From Trinickia acidisoli (GTDB lineage Bacteria; Pseudomonadota; Gammaproteobacteria; Burkholderiales; Burkholderiaceae), in contig NZ_JAFLRG010000001.1 in NCBI RefSeq assembly GCF_017315725.1, positions 1,426,001 to 1,490,000 on the forward strand: 64,000 nt of DNA, written 5' to 3'. The notes below the pieces were generated by a model. The model was not told the origin of the DNA. It did not search any database and saw nothing but the letters and a program-made list of their open reading frames with translations. The translations under genes and the position numbers were made by a program. The number at the start of each line of letters is the position of its first letter. Position 1 is the first letter of the stretch. Shown here one piece after another: positions 37,097 through 45,732 of this stretch.

Positions 37097-37360
37097 TTAC
37101 TTCGTCAGGATCAGCTTTCCTAGACGCGTGGCGCGCAACTGATACTGCTCGCCGTTGTGTTCGATAAATATGCGATTGCGCCCTTGCAGCAAGTGAGCGC
37201 TCGATAGCGTGTGATCGGCGGTGTCATCGATGTTTTCGCGTCGCGTAAGGCCGTGCGGAGTGACCAAGGCAGCCGTTGATGTGTCTTTCGAGCGCGAGCG
37301 GGCCACGGTGTTCGATGATGCTCTCAACGTGAGCGTAGGGTGGCGCGTGGGTTCACTCAT
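37097..37360 (-). CDS. hemP: HemP-family haemin-uptake-associated protein
   Basis: An 87-aa protein whose last 45 residues match the HemP family: SSAHLLQGRNRIFIEHNGEQ then YQLRATRLGKLILTK. The N-terminal half is poorly conserved. HemP is Fur-regulated in Burkholderia relatives and required for haem uptake gene expression in some. A strong Fur box lies 44 bp before the ATG. The ribosome site is weak, and a downstream start is possible. Confidence 0.88.
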   Translation of the reverse strand: MSEPTRHPTLTLRASSNTVARSRSKDTSTAALVTPHGLTRRENIDDTADHTLSSAHLLQGRNRIFIEHNGEQYQLRATRLGKLILTK

Positions 37361-37403
37361 GTTTGGCTTGGGGCATCGGTTGTTCGATTCGATAACAAGA
37401 ACT

Positions 37404-37422
37404 ATAAATGAGAATCATTATC
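37404..37422 (-). promoter_or_regulatory. Fur box before hemP
   Basis: ATAAATGAGAATCATTATC matches 15 of 19 positions of the canonical Fur box. It sits upstream of hemP at a distance that suits a promoter operator. This is the best Fur site in the window. Confidence 0.88.
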
Positions 37423-37545
37423 GATTGTAAAAAACAAATTCATCGAGATAGGGCGTTGATAGGGCGCAACCATCAACGAGCCGATGGCCGCGTCCCTAGT
37501 GCTTCCTACTCTTCTCGCGTATAGCGTCGCGGTGCGGATGTCCGT

Positions 37546-38028
37546 TCAGTGGAGCGGCTGCGGCCGCTTCGGATCGCGCGCATATTCCCGGATGAGACGC
37601 ACGGTATCGATGTCGGCCTCACGGTACGCCGATTTCACGATCTCGTTCGTCTGGCGGGCGTCTTCGCTGTCAGGTGTCGGTAGCGTCGTTGCATACTCGA
37701 ATCGCAGAAAAAGCTGCAAGGCGTCGGGCTGCTCGATCGTCATCGTGAGCGAGCCACCGACGTACGCCTCGGTGGCGAGGATGTCGTAGCGCACGCTTTC
37801 TCCGGGCGTCAGCGTCACCCGATCGCGTACCGTCGCATGGCCGTAGTGTAATTCGCGCTCGAGCGTGTTCGTCGTGCGCGAGAGGATCGTGCAGCTATCG
37901 AGGCCCAACACGAAAAGCTGCGGTTGCTCGGCGCGCAGCACGAGACCTTCCCACAGTTGGTCGCGCGTGAGTGTCTCCGCGAGCGGGTTCAGCGGATCGT
38001 TGACTTGGACGAGGTGTTCAAAATTCAA
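37546..38028 (-). CDS. SRPBCC-fold protein (DUF1857-like)
   Basis: A 160-aa protein beginning MNFEHLVQVNDPLNPLAETLTRDQLWEGLV, the signature of AtaL/DUF1857 proteins, which have a START/polyketide-cyclase-like ligand pocket. No catalytic motif is evident. Function unknown; the OsmC gene upstream on the same strand is 37 bp away, so the two may be co-transcribed. Confidence 0.8.
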   Translation of the reverse strand: MNFEHLVQVNDPLNPLAETLTRDQLWEGLVLRAEQPQLFVLGLDSCTILSRTTNTLERELHYGHATVRDRVTLTPGESVRYDILATEAYVGGSLTMTIEQPDALQLFLRFEYATTLPTPDSEDARQTNEIVKSAYREADIDTVRLIREYARDPKRPQPLH

Positions 38029-38065
38029 GGGCGTTCCTTCGGCTTCAAACGCAGCGGTCGGGGGT

Positions 38066-38491
38066 TCACGCTTCGTCGGGCGTGGCGGGCAACGTCGCGA
38101 CGAGCCCGGTGTTGATGGCGATCGGGCGCGTCAGTATCTTGTGGACGGGACACGCATTGGCGACCTGCAGCAACCGCTCGCGTTGTTCGTCCGTCAACTC
38201 GCCGTGCAAGACGATCTTGCGGTCGATCGTCGAGCCTTGATCGCCGGCACGCATCGAGAGCGACACTTGCACGTCCTCGAGTGGCCAGCCCTTGCGCTGC
38301 GCATACATTTTCAACGTAATGGACGTGCATGCACCCAATCCAGAAAGCAAAAGCGATACCGGGGTGGGGGCGCGGTCACCGCCGCCGAGCGACTCGGGCT
38401 CGTCGGCGTGCCACAAATGATGGGCGCCGTCGTCGAACGTGACTTGGTAGTGGGTGGCGCCGATGGTTGCGGTGACAACGCGCTCGCTCAT
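38066..38491 (-). CDS. OsmC-family protein
   Basis: A 141-aa OsmC/Ohr-superfamily member, closer to the YhfA-type subgroup. The conserved cysteines are Cys in [14 protein letters not shown] and Cys in NACPVHKIL, the thiol pair expected to reduce hydroperoxides. Probably part of oxidative-stress defence. Followed by the SRPBCC gene. Confidence 0.88.
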   Translation of the reverse strand: MSERVVTATIGATHYQVTFDDGAHHLWHADEPESLGGGDRAPTPVSLLLSGLGACTSITLKMYAQRKGWPLEDVQVSLSMRAGDQGSTIDRKIVLHGELTDEQRERLLQVANACPVHKILTRPIAINTGLVATLPATPDEA

Positions 38492-38655
38492 GCCTGTCCT
38501 CCTGGTTGTGGCGCTGGCCCGCCCGTCAGTGCCGCTAAGGGGGCGGTGCGAACTCTACCAGCGAGAGCGGCTATTGTGACGCAATTCACCGGCGTCCGCG
38601 CTCAGCGCGCGCCACATGCCGGCATGTGGCGGCATGCGGCGGTTCCATCGATCGT

Positions 38656-39528
38656 TCAGTGAGCGATTTCGCCCATCCGCCCCGCTTGATAGTCGACGAT
38701 GGCTTGGCGGATCTCGTCTTCGGTGTTCATCACGAACGGGCCGTGGCGTACGACCGGCTCATTCAACGGCGCACCGCCGATCAGCAGGACGTCGAGCGGT
38801 TCCGAGCCGGCCGTCAGTGCGACCGCATCGGCATCGTCGCTGAAAATCACCATGTGTTGCGCACCGATTTCGCGCTGCTCGTCGCCGTATCGTCCCGTTC
38901 CGCTCAGAGCATAGGCGAATACGCGATAGGCGCGCGGTACGGGTTGAACGATCGATGCGCCTGCCTCGAGCGTGAAGTGCTGATAGAGAATCGGCGTGTG
39001 AGTTTCGATCGCGGCCCTGACGCCGAGCGCTTCGCCCGCGATGACTTTGACGCGCACGGTGCCGTCGCTCGTCGTGGCCGTCGGAATGCGTTGCGACGGA
39101 ATTTCCTGGTAGCGCGGCGCGATCATCTTGTCGCGACGCGGCAGATTTACCCAGAGTTGAAACCCGTGCACGCGGCCACCGGCGCGCGCGAACGCGGGAT
39201 CGGGCATTTCGCTGTGCACGACGCCTGCGCCGGCCGTCATCCATTGCACGTCGCCGGGTCCGAGCACGCCGCAATGGCCGGCCGAGTCTTTATGCGCGAA
39301 GCTGCCTTCGAGCATGTAGGTCACGGTTTCGAAGCCGCGATGCGGGTGGTCCGGTGCGCCTTTGGCTTCGCCCGGGGCGTAATCGACGGGGCCCATTTCG
39401 TCGAGCAGCAAAAACGGATCGAAGTCCATTAACATTCGGGTCGGGAAGGGCCGATGAACGATGAAGCCGCCGCCTTCCACTGTGCGGATGGCGGGGATCG
39501 TATGGCGAATCGTGCGGGATTGGGTCAT
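38656..39528 (-). CDS. Pirin-family bicupin
   Basis: A 290-aa pirin: two cupin domains, the first with metal ligands in PDHPHRGFETVTYMLEGSF and VHSEM, and a conserved QLWVNLPRRDKM segment. Pirins can oxidise flavonoid-type quinols or bind regulators. Divergent from a LysR gene across about 120 bp, so probably its target. Confidence 0.92.
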   Translation of the reverse strand: MTQSRTIRHTIPAIRTVEGGGFIVHRPFPTRMLMDFDPFLLLDEMGPVDYAPGEAKGAPDHPHRGFETVTYMLEGSFAHKDSAGHCGVLGPGDVQWMTAGAGVVHSEMPDPAFARAGGRVHGFQLWVNLPRRDKMIAPRYQEIPSQRIPTATTSDGTVRVKVIAGEALGVRAAIETHTPILYQHFTLEAGASIVQPVPRAYRVFAYALSGTGRYGDEQREIGAQHMVIFSDDADAVALTAGSEPLDVLLIGGAPLNEPVVRHGPFVMNTEDEIRQAIVDYQAGRMGEIAH

Positions 39529-39651
39529 GAAAAATACCTCGGAAGGACGCTTGCGCGTCGCGTCAATATGTGAGGTCTATTATATGGACGGGCTCCCGCT
39601 CCTTTTAGCCGTGGCCCGAGCAATGGATTGTCCTATCGCTGGAACGATGAC

Positions 39652-40656
39652 ATGCAACTCGATTCGCAGAATCTCAATGATTTGATGTACTTCGCGCAAG
39701 TCGTCGAACACGGCGGGTTTTCGGCTGCCGAGCGCGTGCTTGGCGTATCGAAGTCGCGACTGTCGCGGCGGGTCGCCGAGCTCGAAGCATCGCTCGGCGT
39801 ACGGTTGTTGCAGCGCTCGACACGCAAGCTCGTGTTGACCGAAGCCGGCGAGCGCTTCTTCCGGCATTGCCAATTGATGCTGTCCGAAGCGCAGGCCGCG
39901 ATGAATGCCGTGCAAGAGTTGCGCTCCGCACCGCGCGGCACCGTGCGCGTGAGTGTGCCAGTGACGATATCGCAGACGATCCTTTCGGGCATCCTCTCCG
40001 AATTCCTGTTGCGGTTTCCCGAAGTACGCATCTCGATCCGTGTGACCAATCGCGTCATCGATCTCTACGAGGATTCGATCGACGTCGCCTTGCGCGTCCG
40101 CTCCGATCCGCCCGAGAACGCGAACATCGTCGTGCGTCCGCTGTGGCGCACGCAGCAGATGCTCGTGGGCGCGCCGAGCCTGCTCAGCCAGAATGCACCG
40201 CCTGTTTCGCCCGCGGATCTCGCACGTTTCGACACGCTCGACACGCCGAGCGCCGACAGCCGACACGCTTTTCATCTGATTGCGCCGGATGGGCGGCGAC
40301 ACATTCACGAACACGAGCCGCGTCTCGTGACGGCTGACTTGTCGACGCTGCGCGAAGCGGTGCTCGCAGGTGTCGGGATCGCCGCGCTGCCCGAAATGAT
40401 GTACGGCGCCGCATTGCGTACGGGACAGCTCTCGCCCGTCATGCCGGGCTGGACGTTGCCGGCGCCGCAACTATCCGCTGCGTTCGTATCGCGTCAGGGT
40501 ATGGTGCCGGCGGTGCGTGCGTTCGTCGATTTTCTCGTCGAGAAGCTCGATGAGGCCAAGCACACGATGCTCGAATGCCCGACGAGCGAGCAGGTGAGGG
40601 CCGCGCAATTGGCGAATATGGCGGCGCTTGTCGCGGTGGATGGCCCGGCACGTTGA
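39652..40656 (+). CDS. LysR-family regulator beside pirin
   Basis: A 334-aa LysR-type regulator: N-terminal winged helix-turn-helix (GGFSAAERVLGVSKSRLSRRVAELE) and a periplasmic-binding-like effector domain. ATG at 39652 begins MQLDSQNLNDLMYFAQVVEHG, the usual family start; TTG at 39628 is a less likely alternative. The divergent pirin suggests control by a quinone- or phenolic-type signal, which is inferred. Confidence 0.9.
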   Translation: MQLDSQNLNDLMYFAQVVEHGGFSAAERVLGVSKSRLSRRVAELEASLGVRLLQRSTRKLVLTEAGERFFRHCQLMLSEAQAAMNAVQELRSAPRGTVRVSVPVTISQTILSGILSEFLLRFPEVRISIRVTNRVIDLYEDSIDVALRVRSDPPENANIVVRPLWRTQQMLVGAPSLLSQNAPPVSPADLARFDTLDTPSADSRHAFHLIAPDGRRHIHEHEPRLVTADLSTLREAVLAGVGIAALPEMMYGAALRTGQLSPVMPGWTLPAPQLSAAFVSRQGMVPAVRAFVDFLVEKLDEAKHTMLECPTSEQVRAAQLANMAALVAVDGPAR

Positions 40657-40926
40657 TGCAGCGAGGCGAGGCGAATCGTTTTTGTCATTTAAGCCGCGTC
40701 GACGATCGGTAGTTTCAATGGCCGGCGGCTTGAAGCGTCGAGCGCTGGGGCCTATAGTGAAGTGCCTTTCGCGTTGGGGCGTCCAATGCGAAACCAGACG
40801 GCTGCTCTTATAGCAAGCCGGATAGGGCAGACCGCGTGGTCCGTGCAGGGCACGGCGATCGCATGCGGTGCTCGAACCAGTCCGATGGTATGCGAGCCCG
40901 CCGCCCGAAGGCGCCGCGTGCGCACG

Positions 40927-40960
40927 AAAAAAGGCCCTCATCGCCCGATGAGGGCCTTTT
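40927..40960. terminator. Bidirectional terminator
   Basis: AAAAGGCCCTCAT, short loop, ATGAGGGCCTTTT: a perfect stem with A-run on one side and T-run on the other, 24 bp past the tonB stop on the minus strand and about 270 bp past the LysR stop. The remainder of the 40657-40983 gap shows nothing else. Confidence 0.92.
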
Positions 40961-40983
40961 ACTATGGGTTTTCGTGGTGCTCG

Positions 40984-41739
40984 TCAGTCGTCGAGCCCGA
41001 ACGTGAATGCTTGCGTGTAGAACACGCGGATGGGCGAGCCGTTTTCGAGGTACGGCTGGCAGGTGCTTGAGCGCAGTGCTTCGACGGCGGCGTCGTCGAG
41101 ACGCGAAAAGCCGCTGCTCTTGACGAGCGAGACTGATTCGATGCCACCGGTCGTGCCGATGATGAACCGCACGGTTGCCGTTCCCGTTTCGCCGCGCCGT
41201 TTAGATAACTCCGGATAGGCGGGTTTGGTGATGCGGCAGTCGGCATGCTCGACATGCTTTGGCGCGGCGAGCGCGATTGTTTCGCGTGTGGCGGGCGCCT
41301 TGGCGGAGGACGCGATTGCGGCTGAGGCGGTTGCTGGCTGTGCTACGGCGTTTGGCGAACTCGCCGGCGGTTGACTCGACTGATTCGGCGATGCCGCGGT
41401 GGAGACGATTGAGCGGGCTGCGGCCGTGGGTGTGGGTGTGGGTGTTGTTGCCGTGGCCGTGGCCGCGGGCGGCCGGGCGGCGCTCGGCTTCGGCGCATGC
41501 CCCGCCCTTGCTTGTGGCCGGTGAAGCTCGGTAGGCGCGTGTGCGACTTTCTGCTGCTGCGTCGATTGCACGGCCACGGGTGTCGCATCGGGTTCCGGCT
41601 GCAGCAACTGTGCAATGATCGCCGTAGACTGAATGGCGCGCGGCGCTGGCGTACGCGCGGTAGCGACGAATACGGCAATCAGGGCCGCATGGGCGAGCGC
41701 TACACAGAAGAAAGCGGCGAGGATGCGCGAGTGCGGCAT
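40984..41739 (-). CDS. tonB: TonB-family energy transducer
   Basis: A 251-aa TonB-like protein: one N-terminal transmembrane helix (ILAAFFCVALAHAALIAVFVA), a long Pro/Thr/Ala spacer with a TPTPTPT tract, and a C-terminal TonB domain (KPAYPELSKRRGETGTATVRF, later SGFSRLDDAAVEALR). It couples the proton gradient to outer-membrane receptors for iron or haem. ATG at 41739 puts the helix near the N-terminus; an in-frame ATG at 41793 adds 18 residues. No exbB/exbD are adjacent. Confidence 0.88.
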   Translation of the reverse strand: MPHSRILAAFFCVALAHAALIAVFVATARTPAPRAIQSTAIIAQLLQPEPDATPVAVQSTQQQKVAHAPTELHRPQARAGHAPKPSAARPPAATATATTPTPTPTAAARSIVSTAASPNQSSQPPASSPNAVAQPATASAAIASSAKAPATRETIALAAPKHVEHADCRITKPAYPELSKRRGETGTATVRFIIGTTGGIESVSLVKSSGFSRLDDAAVEALRSSTCQPYLENGSPIRVFYTQAFTFGLDD

Positions 41740-41847
41740 GGAGAACGGTGCTGCCGGCCCGATGCCGGTCGCAGCGAAAGACGAGGCTCGCATCTTAGCG
41801 CGAGCGAAACGCGCCGCCGCGGGCGCCGTGCATTAAGCAATGCCGCT

Positions 41848-41910
41848 TCATGTGCGACAGACCAACAAAGAAATGAACAACGTCGCAACAAAACCGATAA
41901 GCAATTCCAT
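41848..41910 (-). CDS. Possible 20-aa membrane peptide
   Basis: ATG-to-stop frame of 21 codons preceded by AGGAG at six-base spacing, in the gap between bfd and tonB. The peptide starts MELLIGFVATLFISLLVC and ends RT: one hydrophobic helix followed by a basic residue, typical of small membrane proteins. No homologue is known to me. It could be a membrane micro-protein or a leader peptide for tonB. The start signal is seen; expression is inferred. Confidence 0.45.
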   Translation of the reverse strand: MELLIGFVATLFISLLVCRT

Positions 41911-42004
41911 CTCGGGCTCCTAGAGCAAGACGAGCGGCTGCTGGCTGTAGCGAATTGGCGTGCAGACGAGAAAACGGGAAGAAGAGAGGGGGACGACGCC
42001 GCGC

Positions 42005-42247
42005 TTATGCGGCCTTGCGCTCGTAAAACGTCACATGCATCGGTTGGGACGGTGCGCGCCGCTCGACACCGCATTCGGTCTCGCACAGACCGCACTGCGC
42101 CATGACTTCACGCGCGGACGGCTCACATTTGCCGCAGCAGGTGCCGATGCCGAGCTCGAACTGAAGCGCTTCGAACGTGTCGGCACCTTCCGCGATGGCA
42201 GCACGGATTTTACGGTCGGAAACGGACTTGCACACGCAAACGATCAT
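42005..42247 (-). CDS. bfd: Bacterioferritin-associated ferredoxin
   Basis: An 80-aa [2Fe-2S] protein with cluster ligands Cys4, Cys6, Cys38 and Cys41 (MIVCVC and GTCCGKC). It donates electrons to bacterioferritin to release stored iron when iron is scarce. A Fur box lies 27 bp upstream. bfr is nearby on the same strand with murI between them. Confidence 0.94.
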   Translation of the reverse strand: MIVCVCKSVSDRKIRAAIAEGADTFEALQFELGIGTCCGKCEPSAREVMAQCGLCETECGVERRAPSQPMHVTFYERKAA

Positions 42248-42273
42248 GGCTGAGGCGGCGACAAAACGTTAAT

Positions 42274-42292
42274 GCGAACTATTATCATTACG
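42274..42292 (-). promoter_or_regulatory. Fur box before bfd
   Basis: On the minus strand CGTAATGATAATAGTTCGC matches 13 of 19 positions of the Fur consensus, including the core TAATGATAAT. It lies 27 bases before the bfd ATG, so iron-bound Fur should repress bfd. Confidence 0.75.
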
Positions 42293-42466
42293 TTTCGTGC
42301 GCTTGGCAAGCAGGTCGTCCGATTTTTTGTAACAAGCGATTGTTGGCGACGCGTTTAGGGGATCGCGCCCTGATTGGTTGGGAAGCGGCCCATGCGGGTG
42401 CGCGCGCCGCTCCAGCGGGTGTGCCAGCGTTTCCCTGATTCGGTGGATATTGCTAGCGCGAGTTGC

Positions 42467-43369
42467 TCAAGCGGCGTGCGAGCGGTCCGACGCATCGCCG
42501 GGTGCGATGATCGACACCTGCTCGACCGGGACGTCGAGGCCGAGCAGGGTAGAGGCGAGCCGGCGCATGTGCATGCCTTCGTCTGTCGAAAAAAGCCGCG
42601 GTGGGGCGGCGCACTGCCGGCTCACCGGCGCAAGCAGGCCGTTCGCTTCGAGCACGCGCTCGAGTTGCCGCGCGATCGCTACGCTCGTATCGATGAGCGC
42701 GAGTCGCGCCCCCGCAATGTCGCGGATCGCGGCATCGAGGAACGGGTAGTGCGTGCAGCCTAGAACCAGCGTGTCGGCGCCGGCGGCGAGCATGGGCTCG
42801 ATATAGTGCGCGAGCAGGGCGCGTACCTCGGGCGTATCGATTTCACACCGCTCGACGGCCTCCACGAGGCCGTGCCCCGGTTGGCAGATGAAGTGGCAGT
42901 CGGCCGCATGGCGCTCGATCAGCGATCGGAAGCGTTCGCTACGAAGGGTGACTTGCGTGGCGAGCACGCCCGCAACGCGCGACTTGGATTGACTCGCCGC
43001 AGGCTTGATGCCGGGTTCCACGCCGATGATCGGCATGGCCAGCCGCCCACGCGCGAGGGCGATCGATTCGGCCGTCGCCGTATTGCACGCGACGACGAGC
43101 GCTTTGGCCCCTTGCGAGGCGAGCCACTCGCCGATCGCGAGCGTGCGCTCGGAGATGAACTCGTTGTCGCGCATCCCGTAGGGTGCGTGCAGCGAATCGG
43201 CGACGTACAGCAATGCCTCGTGCGGCAACTGCGCACGGATGGCGCGCAGCACCGACAACCCGCCGAGCCCGGAATCGAAGATGCCGATGGGTGCCGGATT
43301 GTGCGGCGACGCAAAGGGCTCCGGCAACGGCATGGCGTTGCGCGAGGACGCATCGTTCGGTACGGTCAT
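42467..43369 (-). CDS. murI: Glutamate racemase
   Basis: A 300-aa enzyme making D-glutamate for peptidoglycan. Catalytic cysteine motifs VACNTATAES and LGCTHYPFL are both present, with the opening GIFDSGLGGLSVL. The first 25 residues are an extension; starts at later Met codons are possible. Confidence 0.95.
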   Translation of the reverse strand: MTVPNDASSRNAMPLPEPFASPHNPAPIGIFDSGLGGLSVLRAIRAQLPHEALLYVADSLHAPYGMRDNEFISERTLAIGEWLASQGAKALVVACNTATAESIALARGRLAMPIIGVEPGIKPAASQSKSRVAGVLATQVTLRSERFRSLIERHAADCHFICQPGHGLVEAVERCEIDTPEVRALLAHYIEPMLAAGADTLVLGCTHYPFLDAAIRDIAGARLALIDTSVAIARQLERVLEANGLLAPVSRQCAAPPRLFSTDEGMHMRRLASTLLGLDVPVEQVSIIAPGDASDRSHAA

Positions 43370-43403
43370 GGCCGGCGTGGTGCGGGCAGGTGGCGTCGGA
43401 CGA

Positions 43404-43886
43404 TCAGGACTCGGAGGGCGCGCCCATTGCCGACTGCTGGTAGTTTTGGATGCCGACCTTGTCGATGAGATCGAGCTGTGTTTCGAGCCAGTCGATGTGC
43501 TCTTCCGTATCGTCGAGGATCGTCGAAAAAATGCCGCGCGAAACGAAATCGCGCGCCGATTCGCAATAGGCGATCGCCTCTTTGCAGGTCGCTTGCGAGC
43601 CTTGCTCGAGCTTCAGATCGCACTCGAGGATTTCCTTCGTTTCCTCGCCGATCAACAGCTTGTGCAAATCTTGCAAATTGGGCAGGCCGTCGAGCATGAA
43701 AATGCGCTCGATCAGCATGTCGGCGTGCTTCATTTCGCCGATCGACTCGTCATACTCGTGCTTGCCGAGCTTATCGAGCCCCCAATGCTTGTACATCCGC
43801 GCGTGCAGGAAGTACTGGTTGATCGCCGTGAGCTCGTTCTTGAGCTGCGCGTTCAAATATTCGATGACCTTCTTGTCGCCTTGCAT
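43404..43886 (-). CDS. bfr: Bacterioferritin
   Basis: A 160-aa haem ferritin that stores iron as a 24-mer. Haem ligand Met52 and ferroxidase residues Glu18, Glu51, His54, Glu94 and His130 are present. At 127, where E. coli Bfr has its bridging Glu, this protein has Thr followed by two Glu (DDTEEHIDW). Length and signature [19 protein letters not shown] are standard. Partner of bfd. Confidence 0.95.
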   Translation of the reverse strand: MQGDKKVIEYLNAQLKNELTAINQYFLHARMYKHWGLDKLGKHEYDESIGEMKHADMLIERIFMLDGLPNLQDLHKLLIGEETKEILECDLKLEQGSQATCKEAIAYCESARDFVSRGIFSTILDDTEEHIDWLETQLDLIDKVGIQNYQQSAMGAPSES

Positions 43887-43994
43887 CGTGGCTCCTTCTT
43901 GGTGGGGCTAGTGAAGGCAAACGATAAACGCTGAGTCGGCAAAAGCCAAGGCTTTGCGCCCGATGTCAGCCGTTCGGTCGATGCCCCCATCGAA

Positions 43995-44020
43995 AAAGCC
44001 GGGCACGCTGGCCCGGCTTT
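43995..44020 (-). terminator. Intrinsic terminator of the fumarase gene
   Basis: On the minus strand AAAGCCGGGC, six-base loop, GCCCGGCTTT followed by TT. It lies just past the fumarase stop and before bfr. Confidence 0.9.
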
Positions 44021-44051
44021 CATCAATACACGCTACGCGCGTAGTGCGCAA

Positions 44052-45587
44052 TTACGCCGTCACGACGGGCAGCTTGCCGATCTTGGCTTGCCATTCCTTG
44101 GGCCCAGTCTGATGGACCGACGTACCCGTCGAATCGACGGCGACGGTCACCGGCATGTCGAACACGTCGAATTCGTAGATCGCTTCCATGCCCAGATCTT
44201 CGAACGCGAGCACCTTCGCGCCGCGGATCGCCTTCGAAACGAGATAGGCGGCGCCGCCGACGGCCATCAAGTAAGCCGCCTTGTGCTTCTTGATCGCGTC
44301 GATCGCCACGGGGCCGCGCTCGGCCTTGCCGATCATCGAAATGAGACCCGTTTGCGCGAGCATCGTTTCCGTGAACTTATCCATGCGGGTGGCCGTGGTC
44401 GGACCGGCCGGCCCCACGACTTCCTCGCGCACCGGATCGACGGGGCCGACGTAATAGATCACACGGTTCGTGAAGTCGACGGGCAGCTTCTCGCCTTTGG
44501 CGAGCATATCGGCGATGCGCTTGTGCGCCGCGTCGCGGCCCGTCAGCATCTTGCCCGACAGCAGCAGCGTCTGGCCCGGCTTCCAGCTTGCGACTTCCTC
44601 GGGCGTGAGCGTGTTCAAGTCGACGCGCTTGCTGGTTTCGGTATTGGGCTCCCACTGCACCTTCGGCCACGCATCGAGCGAGGGCGCTTCGAGATGGGCC
44701 GCGCCCGTGCCGTCCAGCGTGAAGTGCGCATGACGCGTTGCCGCGCAGTTCGGGATGATCGCGATCGGCTTGGAGGCCGCATGCGTCGGCGCGGCCATGA
44801 TCTTGACGTCGAGCACGGTGGCAAGGCCGCCGAGCCCTTGCGCGCCGATCCCGAGCGCGTTCACTTTCTCGTGCAACTCGATGCGCAACGCTTCGACCCA
44901 GTCGCGCGGGCCACGGGCGATGATGTCCTGGATGTCGATCGACTCCATCAGCGATTCCTTCGCCATCAGCATCGCCTTCTCGGCGGTGCCGCCGATGCCG
45001 ATGCCGAGCATGCCTGGCGGGCACCAGCCAGCGCCCATTGTCGGCACGGTCTTCAGCACCCAATCGACGATCGAGTCGGACGGATTGAGCATCGCGAACT
45101 TCGATTTGTTTTCGGAGCCGCCGCCCTTGGCCGCGACCTGCACGTCGACCTTGTCGCCCGGCACGATCTCGTAGTGGATGACGGCCGGCGTGTTGTCCTT
45201 CGTGTTCTTGCGGGCGCCTTCGGGCGGGCTCACGATGGATGCGCGCAGCACGTTGTCGGGATTCAGATAGCCGCGACGCACGCCTTCATTGACCATGTCG
45301 GTGACGCCCATCGTCGCCGGGCCGCTTTCGCTGCCCCAGCGCACGTCCATGCCGATCTTCAGGAAGATCGTGACGATGCCCGTGTCCTGACAAATGGGGC
45401 GGCGGCCTTCGGCGCACATGCGGCTGTTCGTCAGGATTTGCGCGATTGCGTCTTTGGCGGCCGGGCTTTGCTCGAGCTCGTACGCGCGGCCGAGTGCCTG
45501 AATGTAGTCGAGCGGATGGTAGTAGCTGATGTACTGCAGCGCGTCGGCGACGCTCTGGATGAGGTCTTCCTGTTTGATGACTGTCAT
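44052..45587 (-). CDS. fumA: Class I fumarate hydratase
   Basis: A 511-aa iron-sulphur fumarase that interconverts fumarate and malate in the TCA cycle. [4Fe-4S] ligands fit Cys in CQDTG, GWCPPG and NCAATRHAH. N- and C-terminal halves are fused in one chain, as in FumA/FumB, and the C-terminal half ends GTSVHQTGPKEWQ. Oxygen-sensitive class, in keeping with the nearby iron genes only by location. Confidence 0.94.
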   Translation of the reverse strand: MTVIKQEDLIQSVADALQYISYYHPLDYIQALGRAYELEQSPAAKDAIAQILTNSRMCAEGRRPICQDTGIVTIFLKIGMDVRWGSESGPATMGVTDMVNEGVRRGYLNPDNVLRASIVSPPEGARKNTKDNTPAVIHYEIVPGDKVDVQVAAKGGGSENKSKFAMLNPSDSIVDWVLKTVPTMGAGWCPPGMLGIGIGGTAEKAMLMAKESLMESIDIQDIIARGPRDWVEALRIELHEKVNALGIGAQGLGGLATVLDVKIMAAPTHAASKPIAIIPNCAATRHAHFTLDGTGAAHLEAPSLDAWPKVQWEPNTETSKRVDLNTLTPEEVASWKPGQTLLLSGKMLTGRDAAHKRIADMLAKGEKLPVDFTNRVIYYVGPVDPVREEVVGPAGPTTATRMDKFTETMLAQTGLISMIGKAERGPVAIDAIKKHKAAYLMAVGGAAYLVSKAIRGAKVLAFEDLGMEAIYEFDVFDMPVTVAVDSTGTSVHQTGPKEWQAKIGKLPVVTA

Positions 45588-45732
45588 GGCTGAGTGCTGT
45601 GGGGACGGGACGGGGCGGCAAGTCGAACAACGATCACGAGCGCGCCTTCCTTTAAATTAAAGCGCGCAAAAAAATCGCGCTATTGTACCGCGCCGGCGCT
45701 TTGGCCACCGCGCGCGGCCCACGGGAGCCTTC

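Noticed and set aside
45661..45682. AGCGCG...CGCGCT stem with A-rich loop before the fumarase gene as a terminator
   Set aside because: The A/T run is in the loop, not after the stem, so it does not fit an intrinsic terminator.
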